Source of the DNA: an uncultured Latescibacterota bacterium
GTDB taxonomy: Bacteria; Latescibacterota; UBA2968
Reading direction: 5' to 3'
Assembly: GCA_958295785.1 (NCBI GenBank)
Contig: OY282377.1
Location: 3,392,385-3,456,384 of the forward strand
DNA: 64,000 nucleotides
The notes under the pieces are model-generated. The model had not been told where the DNA came from. It ran no database searches and saw only the letters and a list, made by a program, of their open reading frames with translations. Every line of letters begins with the position of its first letter. Position 1 is the stretch's first letter. Positions 34,613 through 43,742 of the stretch are shown piece after piece. The position numbers and the translations under genes were made by a program.

Positions 34613-37191
34613 CGCCCTCTCCTCGCCGTTTTCGCGCCCAACGCCTCAAACAGGCTGTCTCTAAATTGGTTCTCGTCTTCGTTGTTGTAGAACGGCACGC
34701 CGATCAAACGGTATTTTTTATTTTTAAATGTCAAGAGTTTGCCGGCAGGCTCGGCGGTAATCGCTTTCAAAAAGGCTTCCTTCCAGCGATCGCGATCGCC
34801 CAGATGCTTGCCTTTGGGTTCGACAAAAAGTTGATACGTCAACAAGTCGCCAGCCCTGTCGCGCAGGAACAGGACAAAATCCGGTTGGAAGGCTCGCCCG
34901 TCGTCAAAATTGTAAATCTCGAAATGCCTTTCGTTGCGAAGCAAATAGATCGCGTCGTAATCTCGTTGTAATTTCTGCATTTGCCTGTCCAGCATCCGCA
35001 CAAACGCCTTTTCTTCGCTGGTACCGTAAATTGTGTTGCAGGCAAACCAGTCTTTGGCAGAGACGAAATGTTCAAATTGCGCGTCTTTCTTAGCGCGGGG
35101 ATTTTTGGCGTCAAATTTCAACACCTTATCCCCAAAGACTCCATGCACCCTATCGCACCTAAACGCTCGTGAGCCTTCGTATTCGGTCACTCGCTGGCGA
35201 ATTTCGGCTTCGACTTGACGCAACAACCCCGACACAGCAGCGCGTTTTTCAACGCGGTTCTCGTCCAATCTATAAATATTGCCCTGATAAGTGATTTCCA
35301 GCCCGCCGAGATAATTCTCAGAAACCACAAAATCGCGCATGGATGCGAGATTGGGAAAATAGCGTTTGAGCGACGCAAAGGCAAAGAACGGATTGCACGC
35401 AACAGCAGATTGAACGATGTTGCGCTCATGGGCGCGGACCTTCACGTCCTGCCGGGTTTCGTCTTGCGCCACATGTTGCCCAGTTGCCAAAACGGATTGC
35501 GCGCCGCCGCGCCCCGTGGCAATGACGTGGACGTAATTCCGTTTCTGCACGCCCAAATCGGCAAACGATTGCACGCGCTGGTAATTTTTCGGGCGGCGGT
35601 CATTGAACCAAACCACCCCGCGTTTGTAGAAATCGGTTTGCTTAAACGAGTCTTTGAGCGCGAGTTTGCGCGTCACTTCGCGCTCGTCCATCATGCCTTC
35701 TTTGATCAGCGCGGCGCGAATTTCGGAAATATAGCGCGAATCATTGATGCTGTGATAGTGCAATTCTTCCAGCACGCGCAACTCGTTGTCGAGATCGCCG
35801 TCGAACTTGCGGCGAAAACGGTCCGCGTTGTGCGGCAAAACGTATGGAAAATACCGCGCTCCGCGCCCAATGAGTTGCGCCTCGGACATGGTCGTTCGCC
35901 CGATTTTATTTTTCCCGGAATCGCGCGCTTCATAACAGCGGACAATGTCGAACAGATTGAGCACATCCCACCCTTCGTTGAGCTTTTGCACGGCAAAGAC
36001 AGCGCGAATGCGGTTGTGGCGGTCTTCGAGGGTATTGACCAAAATCTGATGATTTTCCTTTTCTTTTTCCTCGTTGACCGAGAGGCAAAAGTCTTCCCGA
36101 AATTCTCGCTTCAGGCGTTCTGCCAACTGCGCGTCCCCAATGTCGTGATCGTGAAAAAAGCGAAACGCCCGCTGAACGAGCGGGATGTTTGAGTTGCGAA
36201 TTTGGGCGATGTTCGCAGCCGAGAGGCCATTGACGAGGTCGTGAAAGTTGGCTTTGTTCTCCCGCGATTGGGCTATGGTGCGTTGCGCTTTGAACAGAAC
36301 CACGGGCTTGAGATCGATGTGGTATTTCGCCGCCACTTCCCGTTTGTACTGGCTGAGAATCAGAGCTTGGAGGACGCGCGCGTTCAAGTCAAAATCCGAT
36401 TGCACAATGACCACATCCTTTGAAAACAGATCGTTGCGGAATTGGAGCAAGTCATAGCGATACAACACCTTGTTGCGGTATTTCTCCACCATTGCGGGGG
36501 TTTCGTAATCGTGTGTGGCGGTGAACTCCAACAAGAGATTGTCCTCATTCTGCTTGAAAATGCGCTCGACAGTATTCTCCCAACTCTCGAACATCTTCTG
36601 CTGAGACTTGGTCGCGACGTTCATGTGATGCGCTTCATCGGCGATCAGCGCCACTTTGTGCTTGCGAAAGTCTTCAAACGTAATGGCATTTTCCTTTTCG
36701 GTCATCAGGTCAGAATGGAGTTTTTGAATGGTGGTAAAGGAAAGGTTGATGTCGTTGGGATTAACCGCCTCGAAATTGTCCACAGGCGAGATTCGCACCC
36801 GGCTGTCGGCAATGTGGATGTCCCCATTGAACAGATATTTGATGCTAACGGGGTTGAGAAAATTGTCCCGCGTCTTTTCGATGATGTTGGTCGAGTTGAC
36901 GAAAAACAAAAAATTGCGATACCCCTTCTCATACAGATAGAGAATCAGCCCGGCCATCATCAACGTCTTGCCACTGCCCGTCGCCATGTTGAACAGAAAA
37001 TGCAGCGGGCGTTCCTTGTCCGGAAAATCATTGGCAAAACAGTAAAAAAAACGGGCAAACCCCTCTTCCTGATAGGGCCGCAACTCAAACTTGGGATTCA
37101 GATTATCCCTGAGATAAGCGGGAATCTCTTTGGGCAAACGTCCCATTTGAGAAACAGAATCGAGCGTCTCATACAAAAACTTATCCGCCAT
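34609..37191 (-). CDS. res: Type III restriction endonuclease (Res) subunit
   Basis: An 860-residue SF2 helicase-nuclease. Motif I is MATGSGKTLMMAG, motif II LIADEAHH, the later helicase motifs include FAVQKLNEGWDV, and motif VI is AQLIGRGARYFP. A C-terminal PD-(D/E)XK nuclease follows, FQPDFVLFL...LFVEPKGKHLG, with D, E and K in place. Res acts with Mod to cleave DNA between two head-to-head unmethylated sites after ATP-driven diffusion. The start (ATG 37191 or 37194) overlaps the end of mod, the usual type III order. No disruption is visible, so this looks like the only intact restriction system in the 31-40 kb zone. Confidence 0.93.
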   Translation of the reverse strand: MADKFLYETLDSVSQMGRLPKEIPAYLRDNLNPKFELRPYQEEGFARFFYCFANDFPDKERPLHFLFNMATGSGKTLMMAGLILYLYEKGYRNFLFFVNSTNIIEKTRDNFLNPVSIKYLFNGDIHIADSRVRISPVDNFEAVNPNDINLSFTTIQKLHSDLMTEKENAITFEDFRKHKVALIADEAHHMNVATKSQQKMFESWENTVERIFKQNEDNLLLEFTATHDYETPAMVEKYRNKVLYRYDLLQFRNDLFSKDVVIVQSDFDLNARVLQALILSQYKREVAAKYHIDLKPVVLFKAQRTIAQSRENKANFHDLVNGLSAANIAQIRNSNIPLVQRAFRFFHDHDIGDAQLAERLKREFREDFCLSVNEEKEKENHQILVNTLEDRHNRIRAVFAVQKLNEGWDVLNLFDIVRCYEARDSGKNKIGRTTMSEAQLIGRGARYFPYVLPHNADRFRRKFDGDLDNELRVLEELHYHSINDSRYISEIRAALIKEGMMDEREVTRKLALKDSFKQTDFYKRGVVWFNDRRPKNYQRVQSFADLGVQKRNYVHVIATGRGGAQSVLATGQHVAQDETRQDVKVRAHERNIVQSAVACNPFFAFASLKRYFPNLASMRDFVVSENYLGGLEITYQGNIYRLDENRVEKRAAVSGLLRQVEAEIRQRVTEYEGSRAFRCDRVHGVFGDKVLKFDAKNPRAKKDAQFEHFVSAKDWFACNTIYGTSEEKAFVRMLDRQMQKLQRDYDAIYLLRNERHFEIYNFDDGRAFQPDFVLFLRDRAGDLLTYQLFVEPKGKHLGDRDRWKEAFLKAITAEPAGKLLTFKNKKYRLIGVPFYNNEDENQFRDSLFEALGAKTARRGR

Positions 37192-39145
37192 CACGCGCCT
37201 CGTTGTAAAACGATTGATTCAACGCCTTGTCTTCATCGCTGACCTCGAAATCTTCATCCTCAATCTCCGAAAGGTGGACGTAGAGTTGGTTTTTGTCCAG
37301 CAATTCCATCAGCAACTTCTTTTGCTTGTCCAGCCCATCTTCACCACGCCCAATCGCAATAAAATCATCGACCGCATCTTCCGGTGCTTTGGGGTTGACA
37401 TACCAGTTCAAAAATGAGTTTTCGGCTATGTCCCGCCAGAGTGCCACCAGTTTCTCGGATGATTCGGCGGCCTGGATCGCGTCCATAAAGACTTCGTTGT
37501 ACTGCATCAGTTCGCAAAAGATGAAATCGCCGCCACCCTGATAGTTGACGGCTTTGGAGACGCCGCCTTGTTCGCCGGCGAGCACCTTTTCCAAACGAGG
37601 AAACGTCACCGTCTCTATGTAGTCCATCTGCTCAACCCCAATCCATTGGCGGTTCATCTTGTGTGCGACAGCCGCGGTTGTGCCACTCCCCAAGTGGTAA
37701 TCCAAAACAATATCGCCTTCTTGGGTCGTGTATTCGAGAATGCGTTGAATGAGTAGTTCAGGTTTGGGATAAAGAAACACCTTGCTCCCGAATAATGCCA
37801 CAATTTCGTCCGTACCTTTCTTGTTGAACATGCTTTTCAGCAACTCATCCATCGCTCGATTGAGAAAATCCGACGACACGTATGCTTTATCAAAGTCATC
37901 CCCTTTTCTCGCAATCTCTTCCGACTTGAAGACACGCATTGCAGGCTGTTTCATGTTCAAAAAATCGTAATCACCGGGGACAATCTTCCCTTGTTTGAAG
38001 TAGTCATGAAATGTGTCTTTAGTAACTGCCCAACCCCGATTCGGATTGACGGGAAATTCTTGCCCATTTCGCGGATTGATGAGAGTGAAATTTGAATTTG
38101 GGCGTTCCTCAATTGTACGTTGCGTCGTTAGTGGGCTAAGTCGCCATTCATCATCAGGGAAATCGGGCGTCTTGTAATACTTTCTTGCAACGGCACGCCT
38201 GAAAAGCTGATCTTTTTTTGTCGCGCCTTTTGTGTACATCAGCATCCAGTCAAAATCTTGCGACAGCTTGTAAGGCACATCGCTTTTTCCGCTCCGCGTC
38301 TTTCTCGGCACAGTTGCGATGAAATTGTCTTTGCCAAATATTTCATCCGCCACGAGTTTCAAGTAGTGCATTTCTCGGTCGTCAACCTGAATGAAGATCA
38401 GGCCGTCAGCCCGCAACAGTTCCCGCGCCACTTCCAGCCTATTCTTCATGAACGTCAGCCAACTCGAATGGTTGAAGTTGTCATTGTACCCAAAACTATC
38501 ACTGCCGTTGTTATACGGCGGATCGATGTAGATCAACTTCACCTTGCTGTGGAACTGTTTCTTCAGCGTGTGCAACGCCAGCAGGTTGTTGCCCTTGATG
38601 AGCAGGTTTTCTCGAATCGTCCCGTCCTCGTCTCGTGCGATCTCCGCGACCTTTTGTTCGCCGTCAACCGCGTGGCGTTTCCAGTGGGTCAGCACCTTCG
38701 GGGCAAACATGCGGTTAATCTCGTCCTGCGCCAGCACTTCGTTGAAGAAAATCTCCTCGCGCTTCTCCTCCTCTTTGGTCTGCCCGCCTTCCAGCACGCA
38801 ATCCTTGTACGGCCAAACCAAGGACACCTCGCCCCGCTCTCGCATGGATTTGTCTCCAATGTCCAAGCCAATTCTGTTGCGAAACCGGGTGTAGGAATTG
38901 GCGAGAAAGTCCTTGGCGGAAACGTAGTCGATAAAGGTGTTGTAATTAAAAATATAGTGCCTTTCAATCTCGTCAAAAAACTTGGCCTTGATATCGGCAT
39001 CCCCGATCAGCAACCGCACGAGATCATGGTCAATTTTCCACGCCCGATCAATCACCGCCGCCTTGATCAACTCGCCCTCTTCATCTATAAAACGGGCATC
39101 TGTCTCGAGCAATGCAATCAACTTTTCGTCAAAGCCTTTTGGCAT
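37181..39145 (-). CDS. mod: Type III DNA-methyltransferase (Mod) subunit
   Basis: A 654-residue beta-class N6-adenine methyltransferase. The catalytic motif is LIYIDPPYNNGSDSFGYND. The SAM motif is DIVLDYHLGSGTTAAVAHKM, placed near residue 500, so motif IV comes before motif I as in the beta class. DYHLGSG replaces the common DFFAGSG but is a known variant in Mod proteins. The stretch between the motifs (about residues 290-480) is the target-recognition domain. It methylates one strand of an asymmetric site and guides Res. It overlaps res by 11-14 bases. Upstream, HicBA lies 50 bp away on the same strand. Confidence 0.93.
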   Translation of the reverse strand: MPKGFDEKLIALLETDARFIDEEGELIKAAVIDRAWKIDHDLVRLLIGDADIKAKFFDEIERHYIFNYNTFIDYVSAKDFLANSYTRFRNRIGLDIGDKSMRERGEVSLVWPYKDCVLEGGQTKEEEKREEIFFNEVLAQDEINRMFAPKVLTHWKRHAVDGEQKVAEIARDEDGTIRENLLIKGNNLLALHTLKKQFHSKVKLIYIDPPYNNGSDSFGYNDNFNHSSWLTFMKNRLEVARELLRADGLIFIQVDDREMHYLKLVADEIFGKDNFIATVPRKTRSGKSDVPYKLSQDFDWMLMYTKGATKKDQLFRRAVARKYYKTPDFPDDEWRLSPLTTQRTIEERPNSNFTLINPRNGQEFPVNPNRGWAVTKDTFHDYFKQGKIVPGDYDFLNMKQPAMRVFKSEEIARKGDDFDKAYVSSDFLNRAMDELLKSMFNKKGTDEIVALFGSKVFLYPKPELLIQRILEYTTQEGDIVLDYHLGSGTTAAVAHKMNRQWIGVEQMDYIETVTFPRLEKVLAGEQGGVSKAVNYQGGGDFIFCELMQYNEVFMDAIQAAESSEKLVALWRDIAENSFLNWYVNPKAPEDAVDDFIAIGRGEDGLDKQKKLLMELLDKNQLYVHLSEIEDEDFEVSDEDKALNQSFYNEARDGG

Positions 39146-39193
39146 GTTGACCTTCTTTAACGTTTATTTTGTTGATTGACGATCACATCCTTA

Positions 39194-39432
39194 TCAAGCA
39201 TCTCGATAAGCACGCAAAAAATCATCACGCGAAATTCCCGATTGCGTGCAAATCGTTCGCAACGTCGATGACTTGAGTCGCAAATGATTGGGCATGGTCA
39301 AGGGCGTTCTGGTGCATCTACATTTTCCCTAAGCATTGCAATGTGTGTGGCTTCACGCACGACCCTGAATCCCAAAAATTCAAAAGTGCGAATCACCCTT
39401 CGCTCGGGGGCGTCAACGGGAAACTTCGCCAT
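39194..39432 (-). pseudogene. hicA: HicA toxin, frameshifted
   Basis: ATG 39432 follows the TAA of hicB directly. The frame reads MAKFPVDAPERRVIRTFEFL, then GFRVVREATHIAMLREN (the catalytic His is in THI), and then stops at a TGA. The -1 frame continues PLTMPNHLRLKSSTLRTICT and QSGISRDDFLRAY to 39194, the normal HicA C-terminus. One base is missing near 39318. HicA is an mRNA interferase; the break probably inactivates it unless it is a read error. Confidence 0.75.
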
Positions 39433-39657
39433 TTATACCGCCATTGCTTCATCAACCAGAAAAGCTTCCAAAACAGGGAAATCTTCATCCCATGCTTCTG
39501 CGCCAAATGTCTCGATATGAAATTGCACAGCAGATTTTACGTCCGCCAATGCTGTTTCATACGTCTCTCCCTGTCCAACGACGACGCCCTTCAGTCCGAG
39601 GGGATAGCCCACATAACCATCGGGATATCTTTCAACAACAATCTTAAAACACCTCAA
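39433..39657 (-). CDS. hicB: HicB-type antitoxin
   Basis: A 74-residue protein with the partially degraded RNase H fold of HicB: FKIVVERYPDGYVGYPLGL, GVVVGQGETYETALADVKSA and the acidic end FGAEAWDEDFP. It lacks a C-terminal DNA-binding domain, as in short HicB proteins. It precedes hicA (TAA directly followed by ATG), the reverse of the commonest hicA-hicB order. With its toxin gene broken it may be a leftover. Confidence 0.78.
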   Translation of the reverse strand: MRCFKIVVERYPDGYVGYPLGLKGVVVGQGETYETALADVKSAVQFHIETFGAEAWDEDFPVLEAFLVDEAMAV

Positions 39658-39735
39658 AATATCCTCCTTGTATCTTCCCTCCGCGTTTTTGTGGGGTTGC
39701 TTTTCGCCTCTTGCCTTTCATCCGCGCAATCCGTT

Positions 39736-40149
39736 TCATCCGCGATCCGTCTTCCCTTCCTTTATTCCCCGATTTGCCAACTGATCGGCTTTTTTGTTTT
39801 CCTCTCGTCGTACGTGTTTGATTTGGAATTTGTCAAAAGTTTTGCTCTGCATTTGCGCGGTTTGATAGAGCGACCACAGCGCGCTGCTTTTGACCTTGTA
39901 GTGCCCGTTCATCTGGCGCACCACGAGTTCGCTGTCCGAAAAAACGGTCACGCGATTCGCGCCGAACTGCGCGGCGAGTTCGAGGCCCTTGATCAAGGCG
40001 CGATATTCTGCCACATTGTTGGTGGCCTGCCCGATGTACTCGCAATGCTCAGTCAAGAGTTTGCCTTCTCCTTCTATGCGAATGCCAATGCCCGCGTGCC
40101 CGGGATTGCCCTTGGATGCGCCGTCGATAAATAGGATGAGTTCGTTCAA
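39736..40149 (-). CDS. RNase HI-family protein
   Basis: A 137-residue RNase H fold. The start is a TTG at 40149 that overlaps the stop of the preceding gene (TTGA), giving MNELILFIDGASKGNPGHAGIG, the family N-terminus with the first catalytic Asp. The Glu is in NNVAEYRALIKGLELA, the second Asp in VTVFSDSELVVRQM, and the final Asp in ENKKADQLAN. The family cuts RNA in RNA-DNA hybrids. Coupling to the zinc-ribbon coiled-coil gene upstream is a common order in many bacteria. Confidence 0.9.
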   Translation of the reverse strand: MNELILFIDGASKGNPGHAGIGIRIEGEGKLLTEHCEYIGQATNNVAEYRALIKGLELAAQFGANRVTVFSDSELVVRQMNGHYKVKSSALWSLYQTAQMQSKTFDKFQIKHVRREENKKADQLANRGIKEGKTDRG

Positions 40150-40868
40150 ACCGCGCCTTCGTCTTCTCGCCACGCCAAAATACGCCTGCAACCGTCGCAG
40201 CGCAAGATGCTGTCGGCACGCCGGACTTCGACCAAACGCTGCGGTGATAATTGCCGGTAACAGCCGCCGCAGGCCCCTTTGTGAACCGGCACAACGGCAA
40301 CCCCGCCCTTGACGACCTCGCGGATGCGGTTGTACACGTTCAAAAGCCCGGGTTCCACATGGGGTTCAATGGCTGATCGCTTCCGTTCCCATGCGCGCAC
40401 ATTTTTTTCAATGGAATTGAGTTTGGCCGTCAACTCGTCAATGCGTTTTTGCCGGTCTTTTTCAATTTCTCGATAGTACTTTTTGTCTTCGCCGAGTTGT
40501 GCCTCAATCTCCTCAATCATTTCAATATTTTCCAAAATCGCGGTTTCGTGGTCGTCCTTGCGATCTTGAAGGCCCGCGATTTCGATTTGCAACGCGTCGT
40601 ATTCCTTATTCGTTTTGACCTCGTAGAGCCGGTCTTGGTGTTTTTTCAGATCGGCTTCAATCGCTTCGAGGTCTCTTTCGAAGGTGCGCCGGTTTTTTTC
40701 GAGTTCTTCGCTGCGTTGCTGTTGCGCGTCGAGTTGATCGCGTGCGTTTTTCAGTTCGACTTCCAAGGTGTCGATTTCGAGGGGAAAATCGACTTGCGAT
40801 TGGTGCAGCGCGTTGATTTCTTTGTCGATTTCCTGAATTTTCAGCAAATTGTGCAAACTCTCTCGCAT
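40146..40868 (-). CDS. Coiled-coil protein with C-terminal C4 zinc ribbon (COG1579)
   Basis: A 240-residue protein: residues 1-175 are a long antiparallel coiled coil with the typical YEVKTNKEYDALQIEI, followed by a zinc ribbon with GACGGCYRQLSPQ and LRCDGCRRIL (four Cys). The family is widespread and usually sits next to RNase H, as here. Proposed roles are nucleic-acid or ribosome-related binding. The ATG at 40868 follows GGAG at eight bases; the upstream extension is not conserved-looking. Confidence 0.88.
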   Translation of the reverse strand: MRESLHNLLKIQEIDKEINALHQSQVDFPLEIDTLEVELKNARDQLDAQQQRSEELEKNRRTFERDLEAIEADLKKHQDRLYEVKTNKEYDALQIEIAGLQDRKDDHETAILENIEMIEEIEAQLGEDKKYYREIEKDRQKRIDELTAKLNSIEKNVRAWERKRSAIEPHVEPGLLNVYNRIREVVKGGVAVVPVHKGACGGCYRQLSPQRLVEVRRADSILRCDGCRRILAWREDEGAV

Positions 40869-40988
40869 GCGTGGGTCTCCTTGTGAAGTGTGCAAAAAGA
40901 AAAGGTGCGACCCTGAGCAGGTGCACCTTTCTATGGCTGTTTTTACTGCGCGTTGAACCTCTTGATCTGCTGGGAAGAGGTGGGTAAA

Positions 40989-41065
40989 TGGTGGGCGATA
41001 CTGGATTTGAACCAGTGACCTCCGGTATGTGAAACCGGCACTCTAACCAACTGAGCTAATCGCCC
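40989..41065 (-). tRNA. tRNA-Val (anticodon CAC)
   Basis: Reading on the minus strand from 41065: acceptor GGGCGAT pairs with ATCGCCC at the 3' end. The D arm is TAGCTCAGTTGGTTAGAG, the anticodon stem CCGGT/ACCGG holds the loop TTCACAT (anticodon CAC), and the T arm contains GGTTCAAATCC. The discriminator A is followed by an encoded CCA (40989-40991). Confidence 0.95.
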
Positions 41066-41700
41066 AATTTCGTGAGGATACCGCACGGGGCGGTCGCTGT
41101 TTTTTTTCATAATCAAAAGAGTGGCTTGAAGTTTGGCGAGGGGTTGTAATTAACAAAAGATATTTTGGGATGTCAAGCCCGATGTGTGTGAATTTTCCCA
41201 TTGCCCGCGCCTGTGCAGGGGCTTCCTGCACGGTGTCTGGCCGCCGACCAATTGACGGAGAGGCCATGAGGCGCGCCTGTTGTTCGGTCAAATTTGTTCC
41301 TTGCATCTGGCGACAAACCGAGGTATTTTCAAATGAGAAAACGAGGTCGTTCATCTTCCACACGCTGCTGATAAAAGAAGTGTGATAACGCGAGTAATTT
41401 GAGCGTTTGGCAGCGCACGCCGTAGGCATCAACGCATCAAAGGCAACAAACGAGGGATTATCGACATCAGCTTTTGAAAAGCATCGCAAAACGGCTTAAA
41501 GGCGCGTAACTTCAGGTCGTAAATCGAGGAGTAGGGATGGGCGACGGCTGATTGCCTCTTGTATCTTTGGGCGAGCACGGGGGCATCGCCCCTACACACG
41601 GCTCGCCTTTTGTGCCTTTGAACGGGCTGTCGCTCGTTGTACCCCGCTCGTGTTTTTTGTGGCTAAAAACTGACATCTTACCTCTCGCGGAGAATCCCCC
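41066..41700. other. Intergenic region with repeats, no convincing gene
   Basis: This 635-bp stretch has short open frames only. It holds a 43-bp fragment of the 0.4-kb element family (41413-41455, with GCACGCCGTAGGCATC...AACGCATC) and the 27-bp repeat at 41569. The dipeptide permease operon starts at its end; no good promoter was found. Confidence 0.6.
41569..41595 (+). repeat. Dispersed 27-bp palindromic repeat, copy 6
   Basis: GGGCGAGCACGGGGGC-ATC-GCCCCTAC, the consensus form. Confidence 0.85.
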
Positions 41701-42711
41701 TTGTACATCTACATCCTCAAAAGATTACTGGCACTGATTCCCACGCTGTTGGGCATTACGGTGCTGGTTTTTTTTATGGTACATCTCGTACCTGGGGACC
41801 CGGCGCAGGTGATGCTGGGCGAGCGGGCGAGTGCCGAAAGTTTGGCCGCGCTGCGGCGCGATTTGGGGCTGGATCAGCCCTTGCATGTGCAATTTGGACG
41901 CTATCTCTCCGACCTGATGCAAGGCGATTTGGGGCGGTCGATCAAATCGCACGAGCGCGTGTCTGTCGAATTGATGGCGCGTTTTCCCGCGACGATGGAA
42001 TTGACGCTGGTGAGCATGGTCTTTGCATGTGTACTTGGCCTTGGCGCGGGGATTGTGTCCGCAATTCGCCGCGGCACATGGTGGGATTATATCGGGATGA
42101 CGGCATCGCTGGCCGGGGTTTCGGTGCCGATTTTCTGGTTGGGATTGTTGCTCATTCTGGGCTTTGCCGTTTCGCTGCCGCTGTTTCCGGTTTCCGGGCG
42201 CCTCGGTTCGCATGTGTTTATCCGCGCTGTCACGGGTTTGTATCTCATCGACAGCCTGATTGCAGGAGATTTGCCCGCGTTTGCCAACGCGCTCTGGCAT
42301 CTGATTTTGCCCGGTGTGACCCTGGGCACAGTGCCCGCGGCGGTGATTGCGCGCATGACCCGGTCAAGTTTGCTGGAGGTGTTGCGCGAGGATTACGTGC
42401 GTACCGCGTGGGCCAAAGGGCTGTCTGAACGGGTGGTGATTGCGCGCCATGCATTGAAAAATGCGTTCATTCCCGTGTTGACTGTGATCAGCTTGCAATT
42501 TGGCTATTTGCTGGGCGGCGCGGTTTTGACCGAGAGTATTTTTGCCTGGCCTGGGGTGGGACGCTGGTTGCTTTTGTCTGTGTACGCGCGCGATTTCCGG
42601 GCGATTCAGGCGGGCGTTTTGATCGTATCCACGACCTTTGTGGCGATCAATTTGATCGCAGATTTGTTGTACGCCTATCTGGATCCGCGCATCAAATACG
42701 GCAGGGAATAG
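41701..42711 (+). CDS. ABC transporter permease, DppB/OppB type
   Basis: A 336-residue inner-membrane permease for peptides or related solutes. The N-terminus YILKRLLALIPTLLGITVLVFFMVHLVPGDPA is the family signature, and the EAA-loop region is EDYVRTAWAKGLSERVVIARHALKNA. The start is a TTG at 41701 with GGAGA nine bases upstream. The DppC-type partner follows eight bases after the stop, but no substrate-binding protein or ATPase is in the next genes, so the transporter is incomplete here. Confidence 0.93.
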   Translation: MYIYILKRLLALIPTLLGITVLVFFMVHLVPGDPAQVMLGERASAESLAALRRDLGLDQPLHVQFGRYLSDLMQGDLGRSIKSHERVSVELMARFPATMELTLVSMVFACVLGLGAGIVSAIRRGTWWDYIGMTASLAGVSVPIFWLGLLLILGFAVSLPLFPVSGRLGSHVFIRAVTGLYLIDSLIAGDLPAFANALWHLILPGVTLGTVPAAVIARMTRSSLLEVLREDYVRTAWAKGLSERVVIARHALKNAFIPVLTVISLQFGYLLGGAVLTESIFAWPGVGRWLLLSVYARDFRAIQAGVLIVSTTFVAINLIADLLYAYLDPRIKYGRE

Positions 42712-42719
42712 GCGGCGAC

Positions 42720-43592
42720 ATGTCACCTCCTCGAGACACGCTCCAAACACCGCCCGAGACCGCTTGGCTTTGGCATCGCTTGCGTCAAAACCGTCTCTCT
42801 GTTGTGGGCATGGTGTTGATCGGCGGCTTTTTGTTGCTGGCGTTCGCGGCGCCTTTGATCGCCCCTGCGGATCCGATGAAGCAAGCCCTGTACAACCGAT
42901 TGTCGCCCCCAACGCTGGAACATCCGTTTGGCACTGATGATTTTGGTCGAGATATTTTGAGCCGCATGATCTACGGCGCGCGCATTTCCCTGCGCGTGGG
43001 CGTGTTTGCCGTGCTGATCGCCCTCGTGCTGGGCACGTGTATCGGGCTGGTCGCCGGCTATTGGGGCGGATGGATCGATCAAGTGCTGATGCGCGTGATG
43101 GATCTCCTCTTGGCCTTTCCGAGTATTTTGCTCGCCATTGGCATTGTGGCGATTTTAGGGCCTGGCTTGGAAAATGCAATGCTGGCCGTGGGCATTGTGG
43201 CTGTGCCGCAATACGCGCGCTTGATTCGCGCGTCGGTCTTGACCGTGCGAGAAACCGATTACGTGCTGGCCGCGCGCGCGATGGGGGCATCCGATGCACG
43301 CATTTTGGCTATCGCCATTTTGCCCAATTGCCTCGCCCCCTTGATCGTACAGGCGACCCTGGGTTTGGCAACCGCGATCTTGGACGCGGCTGGCTTGAGT
43401 TTTCTCGGCTTGGGCGCGCAACCCCCCACGCCCGAATGGGGCGCGATGCTGAGCCAAGGCCGCGAATTGATCGTGCGCGCGCCATGGGTGCTCGCCTTTC
43501 CCGGCGGGGCGATTTTTTTTACGGTCCTCGCGTTTAATCTGGTCGGCGACGGTTTGAGAGACGCGCTGGATCCAAAAGCGATCCGCAGATGA
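42720..43592 (+). CDS. ABC transporter permease, DppC/OppC type
   Basis: A 290-residue permease partner of the upstream gene. HPFGTDDFGRDILSRMIYGARISL is the DppC hallmark, and the EAA loop is ETDYVLAARAMGASDARILAIAILPN. It ends in LVGDGLRDALDPK, also typical. The protein spans the membrane about six times. The start codon follows the upstream stop by eight bases; translation is probably coupled. Confidence 0.93.
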   Translation: MSPPRDTLQTPPETAWLWHRLRQNRLSVVGMVLIGGFLLLAFAAPLIAPADPMKQALYNRLSPPTLEHPFGTDDFGRDILSRMIYGARISLRVGVFAVLIALVLGTCIGLVAGYWGGWIDQVLMRVMDLLLAFPSILLAIGIVAILGPGLENAMLAVGIVAVPQYARLIRASVLTVRETDYVLAARAMGASDARILAIAILPNCLAPLIVQATLGLATAILDAAGLSFLGLGAQPPTPEWGAMLSQGRELIVRAPWVLAFPGGAIFFTVLAFNLVGDGLRDALDPKAIRR

Positions 43593-43742
43593 ACGCCATT
43601 TTTTTATTTCAGAAATTTGCGACAGGCATGTTATATTGCTTTTCGTCAAGGCCCTCTCCCGCCTGCGAGAGACGACGAGATTAGGTCTCCCATTGCGGAA
43701 CTTCGGAAGGGATCATCTAAATACCCAAGAACAGGAGAAAAC

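Noticed and set aside
41170-41489. Short open frames on both strands in the gap before the DppB-type permease gene
   Set aside because: No ribosome site, no recognisable protein features, and part of the stretch is a repeat fragment.
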